From Brevinematales bacterium (GTDB lineage Bacteria > Spirochaetota > Brevinematia > Brevinematales > Thermospiraceae), in the NCBI GenBank assembly GCA_026417555.1, contig JAOADA010000001.1, forward strand, positions 585,245-649,244: a stretch of 64,000 nt of DNA, in the 5' to 3' direction. Shown here piece by piece: positions 38,863 to 46,707 of the stretch; positions within the stretch are counted from its first letter, which is position 1, and every line of letters begins with the position of its first letter. The position numbers and the translations under genes are program-made. Under the pieces are notes generated by a model. That model did not search any database and had not been told where the DNA came from. It saw nothing but the letters and a program-made list of their open reading frames with translations.

Positions 38863-39648
38863 CTATTCCCCGAAATAAACCAAAAGAATCAAATCCACCT
38901 CTTTTTGAGAGATCTTCACACCCTCGGAAAGCAGATTGTGATAGATATCCTTTCTCCCCCAGTGGGGATGTGTCTTTTTCAGAGAAACAACTTTTTCAAT
39001 CTTGTCATCCGCAATAGGCCTCAACTGACCAAAAAGATTGCGATTGAGATAAGCAAGCCACAGCTTCTTGAGAGCCACATTCTCGGCTTCAAGAATAACC
39101 TGCCTCTCCTCTACACTTTCCACTTTCTGGAGAAGAATATCCATATCCTCAGAACGCATATAGAGAGTAGGATACATTACGGCACGTTGCATTCTGGCAA
39201 GAAGCTCTTCTTCGCTTTCATAGGATCCTCGAATACGAACCAAATTCGTCCCCACAATCATCCGAAAGTCATACACAAGCCCCACTCGCCAAAAGAAACG
39301 CATCCCTGAGGGAATATAGGGAGCAATATCCTGTCCCCGATATATCACGACCTTGGGAAGAAGCAAGATATCCATCCCATTCTCTGTAAGAAGAAAAGAA
39401 AGACTCTCCGGCACAATCCTCGTCCACTTTGCCATAACCTCTTTCACCTGGAGAAGAGTACCAATGTGTTTTTCAGAAAGAAGATTCGTATTCTCAACAG
39501 AAAACACAAACCCCTGTTGATCCCTCACCACCACCACAGGAACAGCGTTTTTATTGGTAGAAGACACGACCTCGAGATTATACGCTTGCCAATCAATAGC
39601 CCACAGAGAGGTATATATTCCCACAATAAAGAAAATTATTCTTTTCAT
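38863..39648 (-). CDS. Secreted protein of unknown function
   Basis: 261 residues with a short signal peptide (MKRIIFFIVGIYTSLWA). The first ~150 residues are of mixed beta/alpha character, with VPVVVVRDQQGFVFSVEN and a KWTRIVPESLSFLLTENG segment. A helical part follows (~165-205, EDMDILLQKVESVEERQVILEAENVALKKLW). The last ~40 residues (HWGRKDIYHNLLSEGVKIS) resemble a small winged-helix-like unit. I do not recognise a family. It overlaps the coiled-coil gene upstream by ATGA and precedes mfd by 16 bp. AAGGAG is present. Confidence 0.7.
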   Translation of the reverse strand: MKRIIFFIVGIYTSLWAIDWQAYNLEVVSSTNKNAVPVVVVRDQQGFVFSVENTNLLSEKHIGTLLQVKEVMAKWTRIVPESLSFLLTENGMDILLLPKVVIYRGQDIAPYIPSGMRFFWRVGLVYDFRMIVGTNLVRIRGSYESEEELLARMQRAVMYPTLYMRSEDMDILLQKVESVEERQVILEAENVALKKLWLAYLNRNLFGQLRPIADDKIEKVVSLKKTHPHWGRKDIYHNLLSEGVKISQKEVDLILLVYFGE

Positions 39649-41012
39649 AGTCCCTCTCCTTTCAACCGTAATACAATCCTATCAAAAACCTGAAATTCCC
39701 TTTTCGTGTCGTACCACTCTACCGGTTCAATGAACACGGTTTGATAATTGGAAAGCACAAATCTTACTCTGGCAATCATTTGATTGTCCTGTCTAAACAC
39801 ATAGCCACTATCCCCTGTTTTGACAGGATAGACCGGATCCATCACCACAAGTGTCATCTTCCCCGGGGAAAGGACAAGCCCATTTTCTCCCCTCTCTCTC
39901 ACATAACGAGTCAAAGCCTGGAGAGTACGTTTCCAAAGCTGGTCTCTCTCCTCAAGAATATCTCCCACCACACGTCCGAGAGACTCATACTCGGCTCTCA
40001 TGCCAAGAGCATAGGCATAAATCTGTCCCAATGTCAGGGGAACACTATTGGTATAAGGCACAAGAAGCAAACGTTTCAGAAGCCTCTCCTGATAAAGCGC
40101 CTGCCTAGAAATCTCCTCAAGAGAGAAGGGTATTCCATACTTCTGCACCACAAGAGGCCAAATGGCAAGCACATTTCTATTGGGAACGGAATAGCGAAGT
40201 GCCTCTTCAAAATCAGGGGTAGCTAACAAAGGATTGTATCGTCGGATAAGGGTCTCATTATACCGCTCATAATACCGCTTCAACTCGGCTTTTTCCTGTT
40301 CATAACGGCGCTTCTGTTCTGCAAGCTGATTCTGAAAATACTCCTGTTGTTTTTTGAGCCGAGCCTCATATGCCTGTCTTGTCGCATCTTCAATCGGGGC
40401 TTTTCTGGAAACACCCTTCACCTCTTTCTGGTAGTGTTCACTCTCTTGTTCAAGACGCGATATTTCCTCTTCCTTTGCCTGAATTTGTGGAAGATACGTT
40501 TCTTCCAACTGCTTAAGTTCCTTCATAGCATTGGTGGCTATTTGGGCGAATTTCTTGAGTTTTTCCTCTTCAGTGAGGTCCTGCTGGGCAAGCAAAAGCT
40601 CTTCCTGAACCTTGCGTTGTCTCACTTTGGCTTGAAGATCCCTATACTCTTGTTTCAATGTGTCCAACTCAAACCGTGCCTGAGAAAGGGCATCCTGGCT
40701 TTTGGCATAGTTTTCTAAAAGCTCTTTCAGGTTCAGATCTTGGAAATCCTCTACTTTCACCTCTGTGGAAACGGCATGTTCACGATACCATCTCGCCACA
40801 AAAAGACTCACTCCGACCACCACCACACTCACCCCTACCATCGTAAGATAGAGGAAATATGGGCGATTCTTCTTTGTTTTGGCAAATTCCTCTTCGAGAA
40901 CATACAGAGGGGGACGCTCAGCATCATGGGCTATATCTTCAGCAAGAAAAAAAGACTTTGGATCTTGTATCCATTGGGTTATTTGCTTGTCATGGTCCAT
41001 ATCCCATTCCAC
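39645..41012 (-). CDS. Membrane-anchored coiled-coil protein of unknown function
   Basis: 455 residues. An acidic cytoplasmic N-terminus (~52 residues) is followed by one membrane helix (YFLYLTMVGVSVVVVGVSLF, ~53-72) and a long coiled coil (~85-250, rich in Q, E, K and L). The C-terminal globular part (~270-455) includes KMTLVVMDPVYPVKTGDSGYVF and a beta-rich tail. No family is recognised. The topology suggests a periplasmic spacer domain. The start at 41012 overlaps the cyclase gene by 34 bp. A second ATG at 41000 is also possible. Confidence 0.7.
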   Translation of the reverse strand: MEWDMDHDKQITQWIQDPKSFFLAEDIAHDAERPPLYVLEEEFAKTKKNRPYFLYLTMVGVSVVVVGVSLFVARWYREHAVSTEVKVEDFQDLNLKELLENYAKSQDALSQARFELDTLKQEYRDLQAKVRQRKVQEELLLAQQDLTEEEKLKKFAQIATNAMKELKQLEETYLPQIQAKEEEISRLEQESEHYQKEVKGVSRKAPIEDATRQAYEARLKKQQEYFQNQLAEQKRRYEQEKAELKRYYERYNETLIRRYNPLLATPDFEEALRYSVPNRNVLAIWPLVVQKYGIPFSLEEISRQALYQERLLKRLLLVPYTNSVPLTLGQIYAYALGMRAEYESLGRVVGDILEERDQLWKRTLQALTRYVRERGENGLVLSPGKMTLVVMDPVYPVKTGDSGYVFRQDNQMIARVRFVLSNYQTVFIEPVEWYDTKREFQVFDRIVLRLKGEGL

Positions 41013-42661
41013 CCCTTTGGCGGTTTTTTCTCCTGTATTCTGTCAAGGAAAACAGAGGCACAAGGAAGTGACACCATGCGAAACCACTCTTGCGCCCTTT
41101 CCCACTCTCCCTCATAATAGGCTTTTAGAGCTTTCTGGAAAATCTCTAGATCTCTCTGAATTTTTTCATCAAGGTGGGCACGAAACAGAGGCCAATAAAT
41201 ACGTTTTCCCTCTGTTTTTCCCTTTACCTGCACCTGGTCCAATTCCACAAAGAGAAACTCCTCCCCATACCCATTCCCTTCAACATCCATTTTCACATAT
41301 TCTGAACAGATCACGGGCACTCCATAAACGCGTGTGAGTCCCTCCAATCGAGAAGCCGAATTCACATTATCCCCTATCACAGTGTTGGTCATCCGTTCAT
41401 AGGAACCTATATTCCCATAAAACACCCTTCCCCCATCAATCCCAACCCCAACCTCAAGCATAACAGCCTTGAGAAGCCGTTCTTCTTCTTCTGTAAAGGA
41501 CTGTTTGAGCTCCAAAAGTTTTTGTTTTTTTTCCTGCATTTTTTCTCTGAGAGACTGGGCCACCCGCTGAATCCCATAGGCTGCCTGAAGGGCTTGATAG
41601 GACTTGTTTTTCCCTCCCTCAAGAACCCCAAAAACAGCAAGAAGAGCATCCCCAATGATAGAGCCAACTATCCCCTCACGACTGAGGATCTCTCGAATAG
41701 CCCGATCATAGTGAAGGTTTAAGAGCTTAATAATATCTGTCCCCAGGGTTTCAGTAATAAAAGTAAAACTCTTGATATCAGAAAAGAGTACCGTCAGTTC
41801 CCTCTCTCTCCCTTCAAGACGAACCTCTTTCTCCCGATAGGCTTGAAGAGCAATGTCCTTGTTCACAAACTTGCGAAAGATAAAAAGAAGATTATTCACC
41901 GTACTGGAGAGAGAATTAAATGCTGCCCCAAGGAAGGTAATATCATCATTTGAGGCCCCGTGAAGATTGATCAGATCAAGGTGTTGCTCCTGTGTCATCT
42001 TGAGGATACTCTCTGTCATCACTTGAAGGTATTTTGTCGCGGCGGTGATGAGACGAAGTCCAACCCACGTCAAAACAAGCGAAATCACGACAATCAATCC
42101 CAGTACAATCCAGAAAATCTGACGAGATTTTGCATAAAACTCCTGCAATTTTTCCCCTCGAAGCAAAAAAGCTTTCCAACGAGGATGATACTTGTAAACA
42201 TAGACATACTCACTTCCTCCTGCTTTTAGTGAGAGGAAGCCATCTTCTTGTCCTTCGGCTTGCCGTTGTACAAGGAGAGGAAGGGCTGAAATAGCCACAT
42301 CCTGAGCACCTTCTCCTCTTCCTGCTATCACATCTCCACTGGGAGATACCATCACAAAAAAAGAACCTTTGTTCTTAAAGGTAAGCGTTGCCTTGTTAGT
42401 GAGAGAAGCCTTCACTTGCTCAAAATCTTTCTGAATCTCATAGATCTCGTATTGATTCCCCGCATAGGTATAGAGTTCTTTCAGGTTCTCCACCAAAAGA
42501 AGACGAAGCTGTTCAACAAGAGCCTCTTGATGAAGCGTCAGATTGATATAGTTTGTTGCAAAATTAGAAACTAGCATGAAAACAGAAAAAATCAAGGCTA
42601 TACGCAAAGCAAAAGGAACGATGCGGGTTTTTCCTATCTTGCGCAAGGGTTTGTGAGCCAT
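40979..42661 (-). CDS. Membrane adenylate/guanylate cyclase (class III) with extracytoplasmic sensor
   Basis: 560 residues. TM1 (~17-38), a periplasmic sensor of Cache-like size (~40-178), and TM2 (~183-208) are followed by a HAMP-like linker (~209-262) and a class III cyclase domain (~283-490). The domain carries both metal Asp residues (Asp295 in LFSDIKSFT, Asp338 in IIGDALLAVFG) and the transition-state motif GDNVNSASRLEGL. It would make cAMP (or cGMP) in response to an envelope signal. A C-terminal ~75-residue tail is TPR-like. It heads an operon with two unknown proteins and mfd. Confidence 0.9.
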   Translation of the reverse strand: MAHKPLRKIGKTRIVPFALRIALIFSVFMLVSNFATNYINLTLHQEALVEQLRLLLVENLKELYTYAGNQYEIYEIQKDFEQVKASLTNKATLTFKNKGSFFVMVSPSGDVIAGRGEGAQDVAISALPLLVQRQAEGQEDGFLSLKAGGSEYVYVYKYHPRWKAFLLRGEKLQEFYAKSRQIFWIVLGLIVVISLVLTWVGLRLITAATKYLQVMTESILKMTQEQHLDLINLHGASNDDITFLGAAFNSLSSTVNNLLFIFRKFVNKDIALQAYREKEVRLEGRERELTVLFSDIKSFTFITETLGTDIIKLLNLHYDRAIREILSREGIVGSIIGDALLAVFGVLEGGKNKSYQALQAAYGIQRVAQSLREKMQEKKQKLLELKQSFTEEEERLLKAVMLEVGVGIDGGRVFYGNIGSYERMTNTVIGDNVNSASRLEGLTRVYGVPVICSEYVKMDVEGNGYGEEFLFVELDQVQVKGKTEGKRIYWPLFRAHLDEKIQRDLEIFQKALKAYYEGEWERAQEWFRMVSLPCASVFLDRIQEKKPPKGWNGIWTMTSK

Positions 42662-42682
42662 AGTTACCCCCTTAGCTTTTAT

Positions 42683-42711
42683 AGTATATACCAGAAAGAA
42701 AAAAAATGCAA
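42683..42711 (-). promoter_or_regulatory. Promoter of the cyclase-mfd operon
   Basis: On the minus strand TTGCAT (42706-42711), 17 bp, and TATACT (42683-42688), 21 bases upstream of the start codon. It is divergent from the fumarase-like promoter 42 bases away. Confidence 0.65.
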
Positions 42712-42753
42712 TAAAAATAGCTCGTTACTCCATGGAAAAACATTCCCTTAGAT

Positions 42754-42782
42754 TTGCCAGAAAGCAAAAATCTCTGTATACT
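42754..42782 (+). promoter_or_regulatory. Promoter of the fumarase-beta-like/rseP/purN operon
   Basis: TTGCCA (42754-42759), a 17-bp spacer and TATACT (42777-42782). The predicted start is near 42789, so translation must begin at 42814 rather than at an earlier in-frame codon. Confidence 0.65.
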
Positions 42783-42813
42783 AAAAGGAGACGATAAAGA
42801 CAAGGATAGTTTC

Positions 42814-43365
42814 ATGATTCGTGTTCTGCACTTCCCCAACGAGGATGTGAGCTACCTTCAATGTGGCGAGATGGTCCTCTTGAATGGAACAATCTACACC
42901 GCCAGAGACCAAGCCCACAAAAGGCTTGTCGAAAGCCTCCACCACAACCACCCTCTTCCTCTTCCTCTGAGGGGACAGCTTCTTTATTATTGTGGTCCTA
43001 CCCCACCACGAGAGGATGGGCTTTTTGGGTCAGCTGGCCCCACAACCTCAGCAAGGATGGATCCTTTCACTCCCACACTTTTGTCCGCAGGGTTAACAGC
43101 CTGTATGGGCAAGGGCCCAAGAAGCCCATCTGTCCAAGAGGCTTGTGCACAATACGGGGCTGTGTACCTCATTACCTTTGGAGGTGCAGGAGCTTTCCTT
43201 GCCAAACATATCCTTTCCCAACGCCTTGTAGCCTATCCTGACCTAGGCACAGAGGCTATCTATGAACTCACTGTCAAAGATTTTCCTGCGATTGTCGCTA
43301 TTGATAGTCGGGGAAAGACCCTGTCTGAAGGAACATGGAAAACCTCTATGGAGGGAGAGAGATGA
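42814..43365 (+). CDS. Class I fumarase/tartrate dehydratase beta-subunit-like protein
   Basis: 183 residues, the usual length of the separate beta subunit (C-terminal domain) of class I iron-sulfur fumarases. Recognisable parts are LNGTIYTARDQAHKRL near the start, GPTTSARMDPF, MGKGPRS and YLITFGGAGAFLAKHI. The alpha subunit that carries the cluster is not upstream: the gene begins just behind its own promoter. The frame could open 60 bases earlier, but that overlaps the -35. Its stop overlaps the rseP start (ATGA). It probably pairs with an alpha subunit encoded elsewhere. Confidence 0.85.
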   Translation: MIRVLHFPNEDVSYLQCGEMVLLNGTIYTARDQAHKRLVESLHHNHPLPLPLRGQLLYYCGPTPPREDGLFGSAGPTTSARMDPFTPTLLSAGLTACMGKGPRSPSVQEACAQYGAVYLITFGGAGAFLAKHILSQRLVAYPDLGTEAIYELTVKDFPAIVAIDSRGKTLSEGTWKTSMEGER

Positions 43366-44681
43366 GTATTTTCTCCTATATTGTGGCACTTTTTCTTTTA
43401 AGTGTGATCGTTTTTGTTCATGAGCTTGGACATTTTCTTGTGGCACGGTGGTTTGGTATCACGGTAGAGATCTTTTCGATTGGGTTTGGACCAGAAATGA
43501 TAGGGTTCACCAAAGGGAAAACCCGTTATCGCCTCAGCTGGATTCCTTTCGGGGGATATTGTAAACTCAAGGGCGAACTCCAGGAAACAACCCCAGACTC
43601 TCTCTACGGAAAACCTGCCTGGATACGTATTCTTGTTCTCTTTGCTGGAGCTGGTTTTAACATTCTTTTTGCTCTCTTTACAATGTCTTTTCTCTATTTC
43701 GTGGGATACAAAGAAATCGTACCTTCTCGCGTTGTCGATGTCTTACCAACCATCAAGGGAAAATCTTCTCCTGCATGGGAGAGTGGTCTTCGACCAGGGT
43801 GTGAAATTCTTGCCATAAACCATCAACCTGTCCTCACTTATAACGATATCCTCGAACACATCTCTCTGCATGCAAACAAGCCCCTTTCTCTTGTCTATCG
43901 GATAGATCACCATACAAACCAAACCACTGTCACACCTCTTCTCTCCTCAAGTTCTGGCCTAGGAGAGATAGGCATACTTCCTGTGTATCGGGTGGTTATT
44001 GGTGGGGTACTTTCAAATTCTCCGGCTTTTTATTCTGGGCTTCAACCAGGGGACATCATCATCGCCGTCGATGGAAAACCTACCTCCTTTTACTATGAAT
44101 TTCGGTATGCTATCCAAGACAAAGCCCTCATGCCTGTTTCCTTTACCTTTGTAAGAAAAAACTCCACAAACACGCTCACTATTACTCTTGACAAGGTAGA
44201 GGAAAAAGGGTTTCTTGGCATCAGTCTCGCTGGTTCCCTTGCCTTTCCTATCACCAACACCGTCAAAAGTCAAAACCTTCTCTTTGCGCTGAAAAAAGGA
44301 AGTACAGAACTATGGAAACAATTTCTCTTTACCATCAAGGGTTTTTCTCGAATGTTTGAGGGAAACCTAGGGGTATCCCAAAATCTTTATGGTCCCATCA
44401 GAATCGTTCGTGAAACCGCCCTGATCACCCAATGGCTTGAGTTCTCTCTTCTGATACGTTTCATAGCTATCATCAGTTTGGGGCTAGGGGTGGCAAATCT
44501 TCTCCCTATTCCTGGCCTGGACGGTGGACACATTCTGATCAATACCCTCGAATGGATCAGTCGTCGAAAACTCCCCGACCATATACGAATTGCTCTTGAG
44601 AACATTGGTATCCTCGTTCTTCTTCTGCTTGGGACGTGGATCCTATCAAACGACATTTCCCATATTTTCTATAGGAGATAA
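43362..44681 (+). CDS. rseP: Site-2 intramembrane metalloprotease
   Basis: 439 residues. The zinc motif HELGH is in the first membrane helix (VIVFVHELGHFLVARW). Two PDZ domains follow (~130-200 and ~210-285, with AWESGLRPGCEILAINHQP and FYSGLQPGDIIIAVDGKP). The third catalytic Asp is in NLLPIPGLDGGHIL. It cleaves transmembrane substrates such as anti-sigma factors and signal-peptide remnants. I start at MSIFSYIV (43362), preceded by GGAGGGAG and overlapping the previous stop, rather than 9 codons upstream. Confidence 0.94.
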   Translation: MSIFSYIVALFLLSVIVFVHELGHFLVARWFGITVEIFSIGFGPEMIGFTKGKTRYRLSWIPFGGYCKLKGELQETTPDSLYGKPAWIRILVLFAGAGFNILFALFTMSFLYFVGYKEIVPSRVVDVLPTIKGKSSPAWESGLRPGCEILAINHQPVLTYNDILEHISLHANKPLSLVYRIDHHTNQTTVTPLLSSSSGLGEIGILPVYRVVIGGVLSNSPAFYSGLQPGDIIIAVDGKPTSFYYEFRYAIQDKALMPVSFTFVRKNSTNTLTITLDKVEEKGFLGISLAGSLAFPITNTVKSQNLLFALKKGSTELWKQFLFTIKGFSRMFEGNLGVSQNLYGPIRIVRETALITQWLEFSLLIRFIAIISLGLGVANLLPIPGLDGGHILINTLEWISRRKLPDHIRIALENIGILVLLLLGTWILSNDISHIFYRR

Positions 44682-44682
44682 T

Positions 44683-45330
44683 ATGCTCTTTCCAAGAAAA
44701 CATCGCCTTGTCATCCTGATTTCTGGTCGAGGCTCAAACATGAAAGCAATTTTGGAAGCAGTCAAAGATGGTCGAATCCCGCATACCAAAGTCGTGGGGG
44801 TGATAAGTGACAATCCCACAGCTGAAGGTCTCACCATTGCCAGAAAATATGGAATAAAGACTCGTTATCTTTCCGCTGCTCCTTACAAAACAAAGCTCGA
44901 AGGACCAGCTGAAGAAAAATATATCGCTACCATCAAGAAGTGGAAACCTGATCTTATCATCTTAGCAGGATTTATGAGGGTAATCAAGTCCCGTTTTATT
45001 CAGAGTTTTCCCAACAAGATTATCAACATTCACCCTTCTCTCTTGCCAGCATATCCTGGTCTTCATACCCATGAACGAGTTCTTGCGGCTGGAGAAAAAG
45101 AATCAGGCTGTACTGTACATTTTGTGAATGAAACAGTTGATGGGGGAAAACGTATTATCCAAGCCAGGGTACCCGTGCTTGCTCACGATACCCCTCAAAC
45201 CCTTGCTGCCCGCATCCTTGAAAAAGAGCATGTGATTCTTCCCTATGCTATCCGACTTCTTCTTGAAAAGAAAATCTCTTACGAGAGTCTCACAGAACCC
45301 CTACAATGGAGAGATGAATGGAAATTTTAG
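44683..45330 (+). CDS. purN: Phosphoribosylglycinamide formyltransferase
   Basis: 215 residues. PurN transfers a formyl group from 10-formyl-THF to GAR in purine synthesis. LVILISGRGSNMKAIL is the substrate-binding loop. The catalytic Asn-His pair is in INIHPSLLPAYPG, with the Asp in FVNETVDGG. The ATG at 44683 follows AGGAG and lies just after the rseP stop. An earlier in-frame start would be inside rseP. No other pur gene is nearby, and the rseP-purN order is unusual. Confidence 0.95.
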   Translation: MLFPRKHRLVILISGRGSNMKAILEAVKDGRIPHTKVVGVISDNPTAEGLTIARKYGIKTRYLSAAPYKTKLEGPAEEKYIATIKKWKPDLIILAGFMRVIKSRFIQSFPNKIINIHPSLLPAYPGLHTHERVLAAGEKESGCTVHFVNETVDGGKRIIQARVPVLAHDTPQTLAARILEKEHVILPYAIRLLLEKKISYESLTEPLQWRDEWKF

Positions 45331-45563
45331 GATTCATCGCTGGTTTTTGCACCACACTTTCTCTTGTTCCCCAGGTTATTAAGGTGATTCGCACACGACA
45401 GACAAGGGATATTGCCCTTGGGATGTATATCCTCATGGTCATTGGAGTCTTTTTCTGGCTTTTGTATGGACTGAGTACAAGGGCCATTTCTGTGATTGTT
45501 TCCAACAGTATCACTTTTGTATTATCCTTCACCGTGTTGGTATACAAACTACGAGAAAAATAG
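45318..45563 (+). CDS. SemiSWEET sugar transporter
   Basis: 81 residues with three predicted membrane helices and the PQ motif (LSLVPQVIKVIRTRQTRDIA). This is a half-SWEET that dimerises to form a facilitative sugar channel. Homologues from Leptospira and other spirochaetes are well known. The start at 45318 overlaps purN by 13 bp and has GGAGAG upstream. The substrate cannot be judged from sequence. Identification is good despite the small size. Confidence 0.9.
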   Translation: MEILGFIAGFCTTLSLVPQVIKVIRTRQTRDIALGMYILMVIGVFFWLLYGLSTRAISVIVSNSITFVLSFTVLVYKLREK

Positions 45564-45615
45564 GTGACTCTTTTTCTCACACTTTTTGTTTTTCTACCTG
45601 AGTATGGGGAAAAAT

Positions 45616-45644
45616 TTGACAGAAAAATTTCCTTTGTTTACACT
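45616..45644 (+). promoter_or_regulatory. Promoter of the glutaredoxin-FTR pair
   Basis: TTGACA (45616-45621, perfect), a 17-bp spacer and TACACT (45639-45644). The ATG is 36 bases downstream of the -10. Confidence 0.7.
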
Positions 45645-45679
45645 GAAACCTCTCAAGGTTTTCAAAGGAGGAAAGCCAT

Positions 45680-45961
45680 ATGATACCCTTTGAAAAGGTC
45701 TCCGGAAAAAACAAAGGTGATATCAAACTCTTTGCCCTCAGTACCTGCATCTGGTGCCGCAAAACACGCCGTCTCCTTGACGAACTTGGTGTTGAGTATC
45801 TCTATGTGTATGTTGATCTCCTTGACATCGATGCTAAAAAAGAAACTCTCGAAGAACTGACCAAATGGAATGCTGACTGTTCCTATCCTACCCTGGTTAT
45901 CAACAACACAACCTGCATCGTAGGATTTGAAGAAGACGACATACGAAAACATCTCGGTTAA
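45680..45961 (+). CDS. Glutaredoxin-family protein
   Basis: 93 residues with a thioredoxin fold. The active site CIWC follows KLFALST. A cis-proline segment, SYPTLVINNT, and a C-terminal GFEEDDIRKHL complete the GSH-site-like features. The CxxC differs from the CPYC of classical glutaredoxins and fits the NrdH/Grx-like group of anaerobes. It may be reduced by the ferredoxin:thioredoxin reductase encoded 15 bp downstream. AAGGAGG lies 9 bases upstream. Confidence 0.88.
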   Translation: MIPFEKVSGKNKGDIKLFALSTCIWCRKTRRLLDELGVEYLYVYVDLLDIDAKKETLEELTKWNADCSYPTLVINNTTCIVGFEEDDIRKHLG

Positions 45962-45976
45962 AGAGGACTATTCCCT

Positions 45977-46459
45977 ATGGAAAAGAAAGCTATCGATCTT
46001 CTCTATCACAAGCTGAAAAGTGAAGCAGAAGCCAGTGGTTACCACCTGAACCCCGATGAGGCTTTTACCAAAGAATTGGTGGAGAGTTTGCTGATCAACG
46101 AGCAAAGATATGGCTATCCGAGTTGTCCCTGTCGTCTCTCAACAGGTATCAAAGAAGAAGACCTAGACATTATTTGCCCCTGTGATTATCGAGATCCGGA
46201 CCTTGTTGAATATGGTACCTGTTACTGTGGTTTGTATGTCTCCCAAGAGGTGATAAACGGCACCAAAAAGCTTTCTTCTATCCCAGACAGAAGAAAAAAA
46301 GAAAAAAAGAAAAAATCAGAGATCTCCCCTCTTGGAGACAAACTCTCCTATCCTATCTGGCGATGTAAGGTATGTGGCTATCTCTGTGCTCGAGACAATC
46401 CCCCCGAGGTTTGTCCTATCTGCAAAGCCACCAAGGACAGGTTTGAACGTTTTGTGTAG
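45977..46459 (+). CDS. Ferredoxin:thioredoxin reductase catalytic subunit fused to rubredoxin
   Basis: 160 residues. Residues ~1-100 are the FTR catalytic chain with its three motifs: CPC (Cys50, Cys52), CPC (67, 69) and CYC (82, 84). The usual third motif is CHC, so Tyr83 stands where the plant-type enzyme has its catalytic His. A basic linker ([10 protein letters not shown]) leads to a rubredoxin-like module with C130-x2-C133 and C146-x2-C149 ([16 protein letters not shown]). FTR uses ferredoxin electrons and a [4Fe-4S] cluster to reduce a disulfide. The fused rubredoxin may deliver or accept the electrons. Confidence 0.93.
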   Translation: MEKKAIDLLYHKLKSEAEASGYHLNPDEAFTKELVESLLINEQRYGYPSCPCRLSTGIKEEDLDIICPCDYRDPDLVEYGTCYCGLYVSQEVINGTKKLSSIPDRRKKEKKKKSEISPLGDKLSYPIWRCKVCGYLCARDNPPEVCPICKATKDRFERFV

Positions 46460-46523
46460 GAAACATCTTTGAGAAAATTGATTTACCAACCCAGCCATGG
46501 GCTTTTTTCACTTCTCTGAAAAA

Positions 46524-46564
46524 TTTTCACCTTTCTTTTCACCAACGGCGAGGGACGGTGAAAA
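46524..46564. repeat. Repeated and inverted TTTTCACC motifs
   Basis: TTTTCACC at 46524-46531 and 46536-46543, then its inverse GGTGAAAA at 46557-46564. The second and third can form an 8-bp hairpin with a 13-base loop. No T-run follows, so it is not a standard terminator. It could be a regulatory or operator element before the lytic transglycosylase gene. Confidence 0.4.
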
Positions 46565-46707
46565 AATGAGACATGACACACAATAATCATTGTTTCTCAC
46601 CATTCCCCTTTTCTTTTTGCCCTAATACCCACCTTGGAGAATGGCATTTTTTCTTTTTCTTCTTTATACTGATATTCTCCTAATCAGTATTTTTGAGAGG
46701 AAAAGGC

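Noticed and set aside
46485-46510. AGCC...GGCT with a T-run after the FTR gene as a terminator
   Set aside because: Only four base pairs with a 3-base loop. Too weak to call, though the T-run is suggestive.
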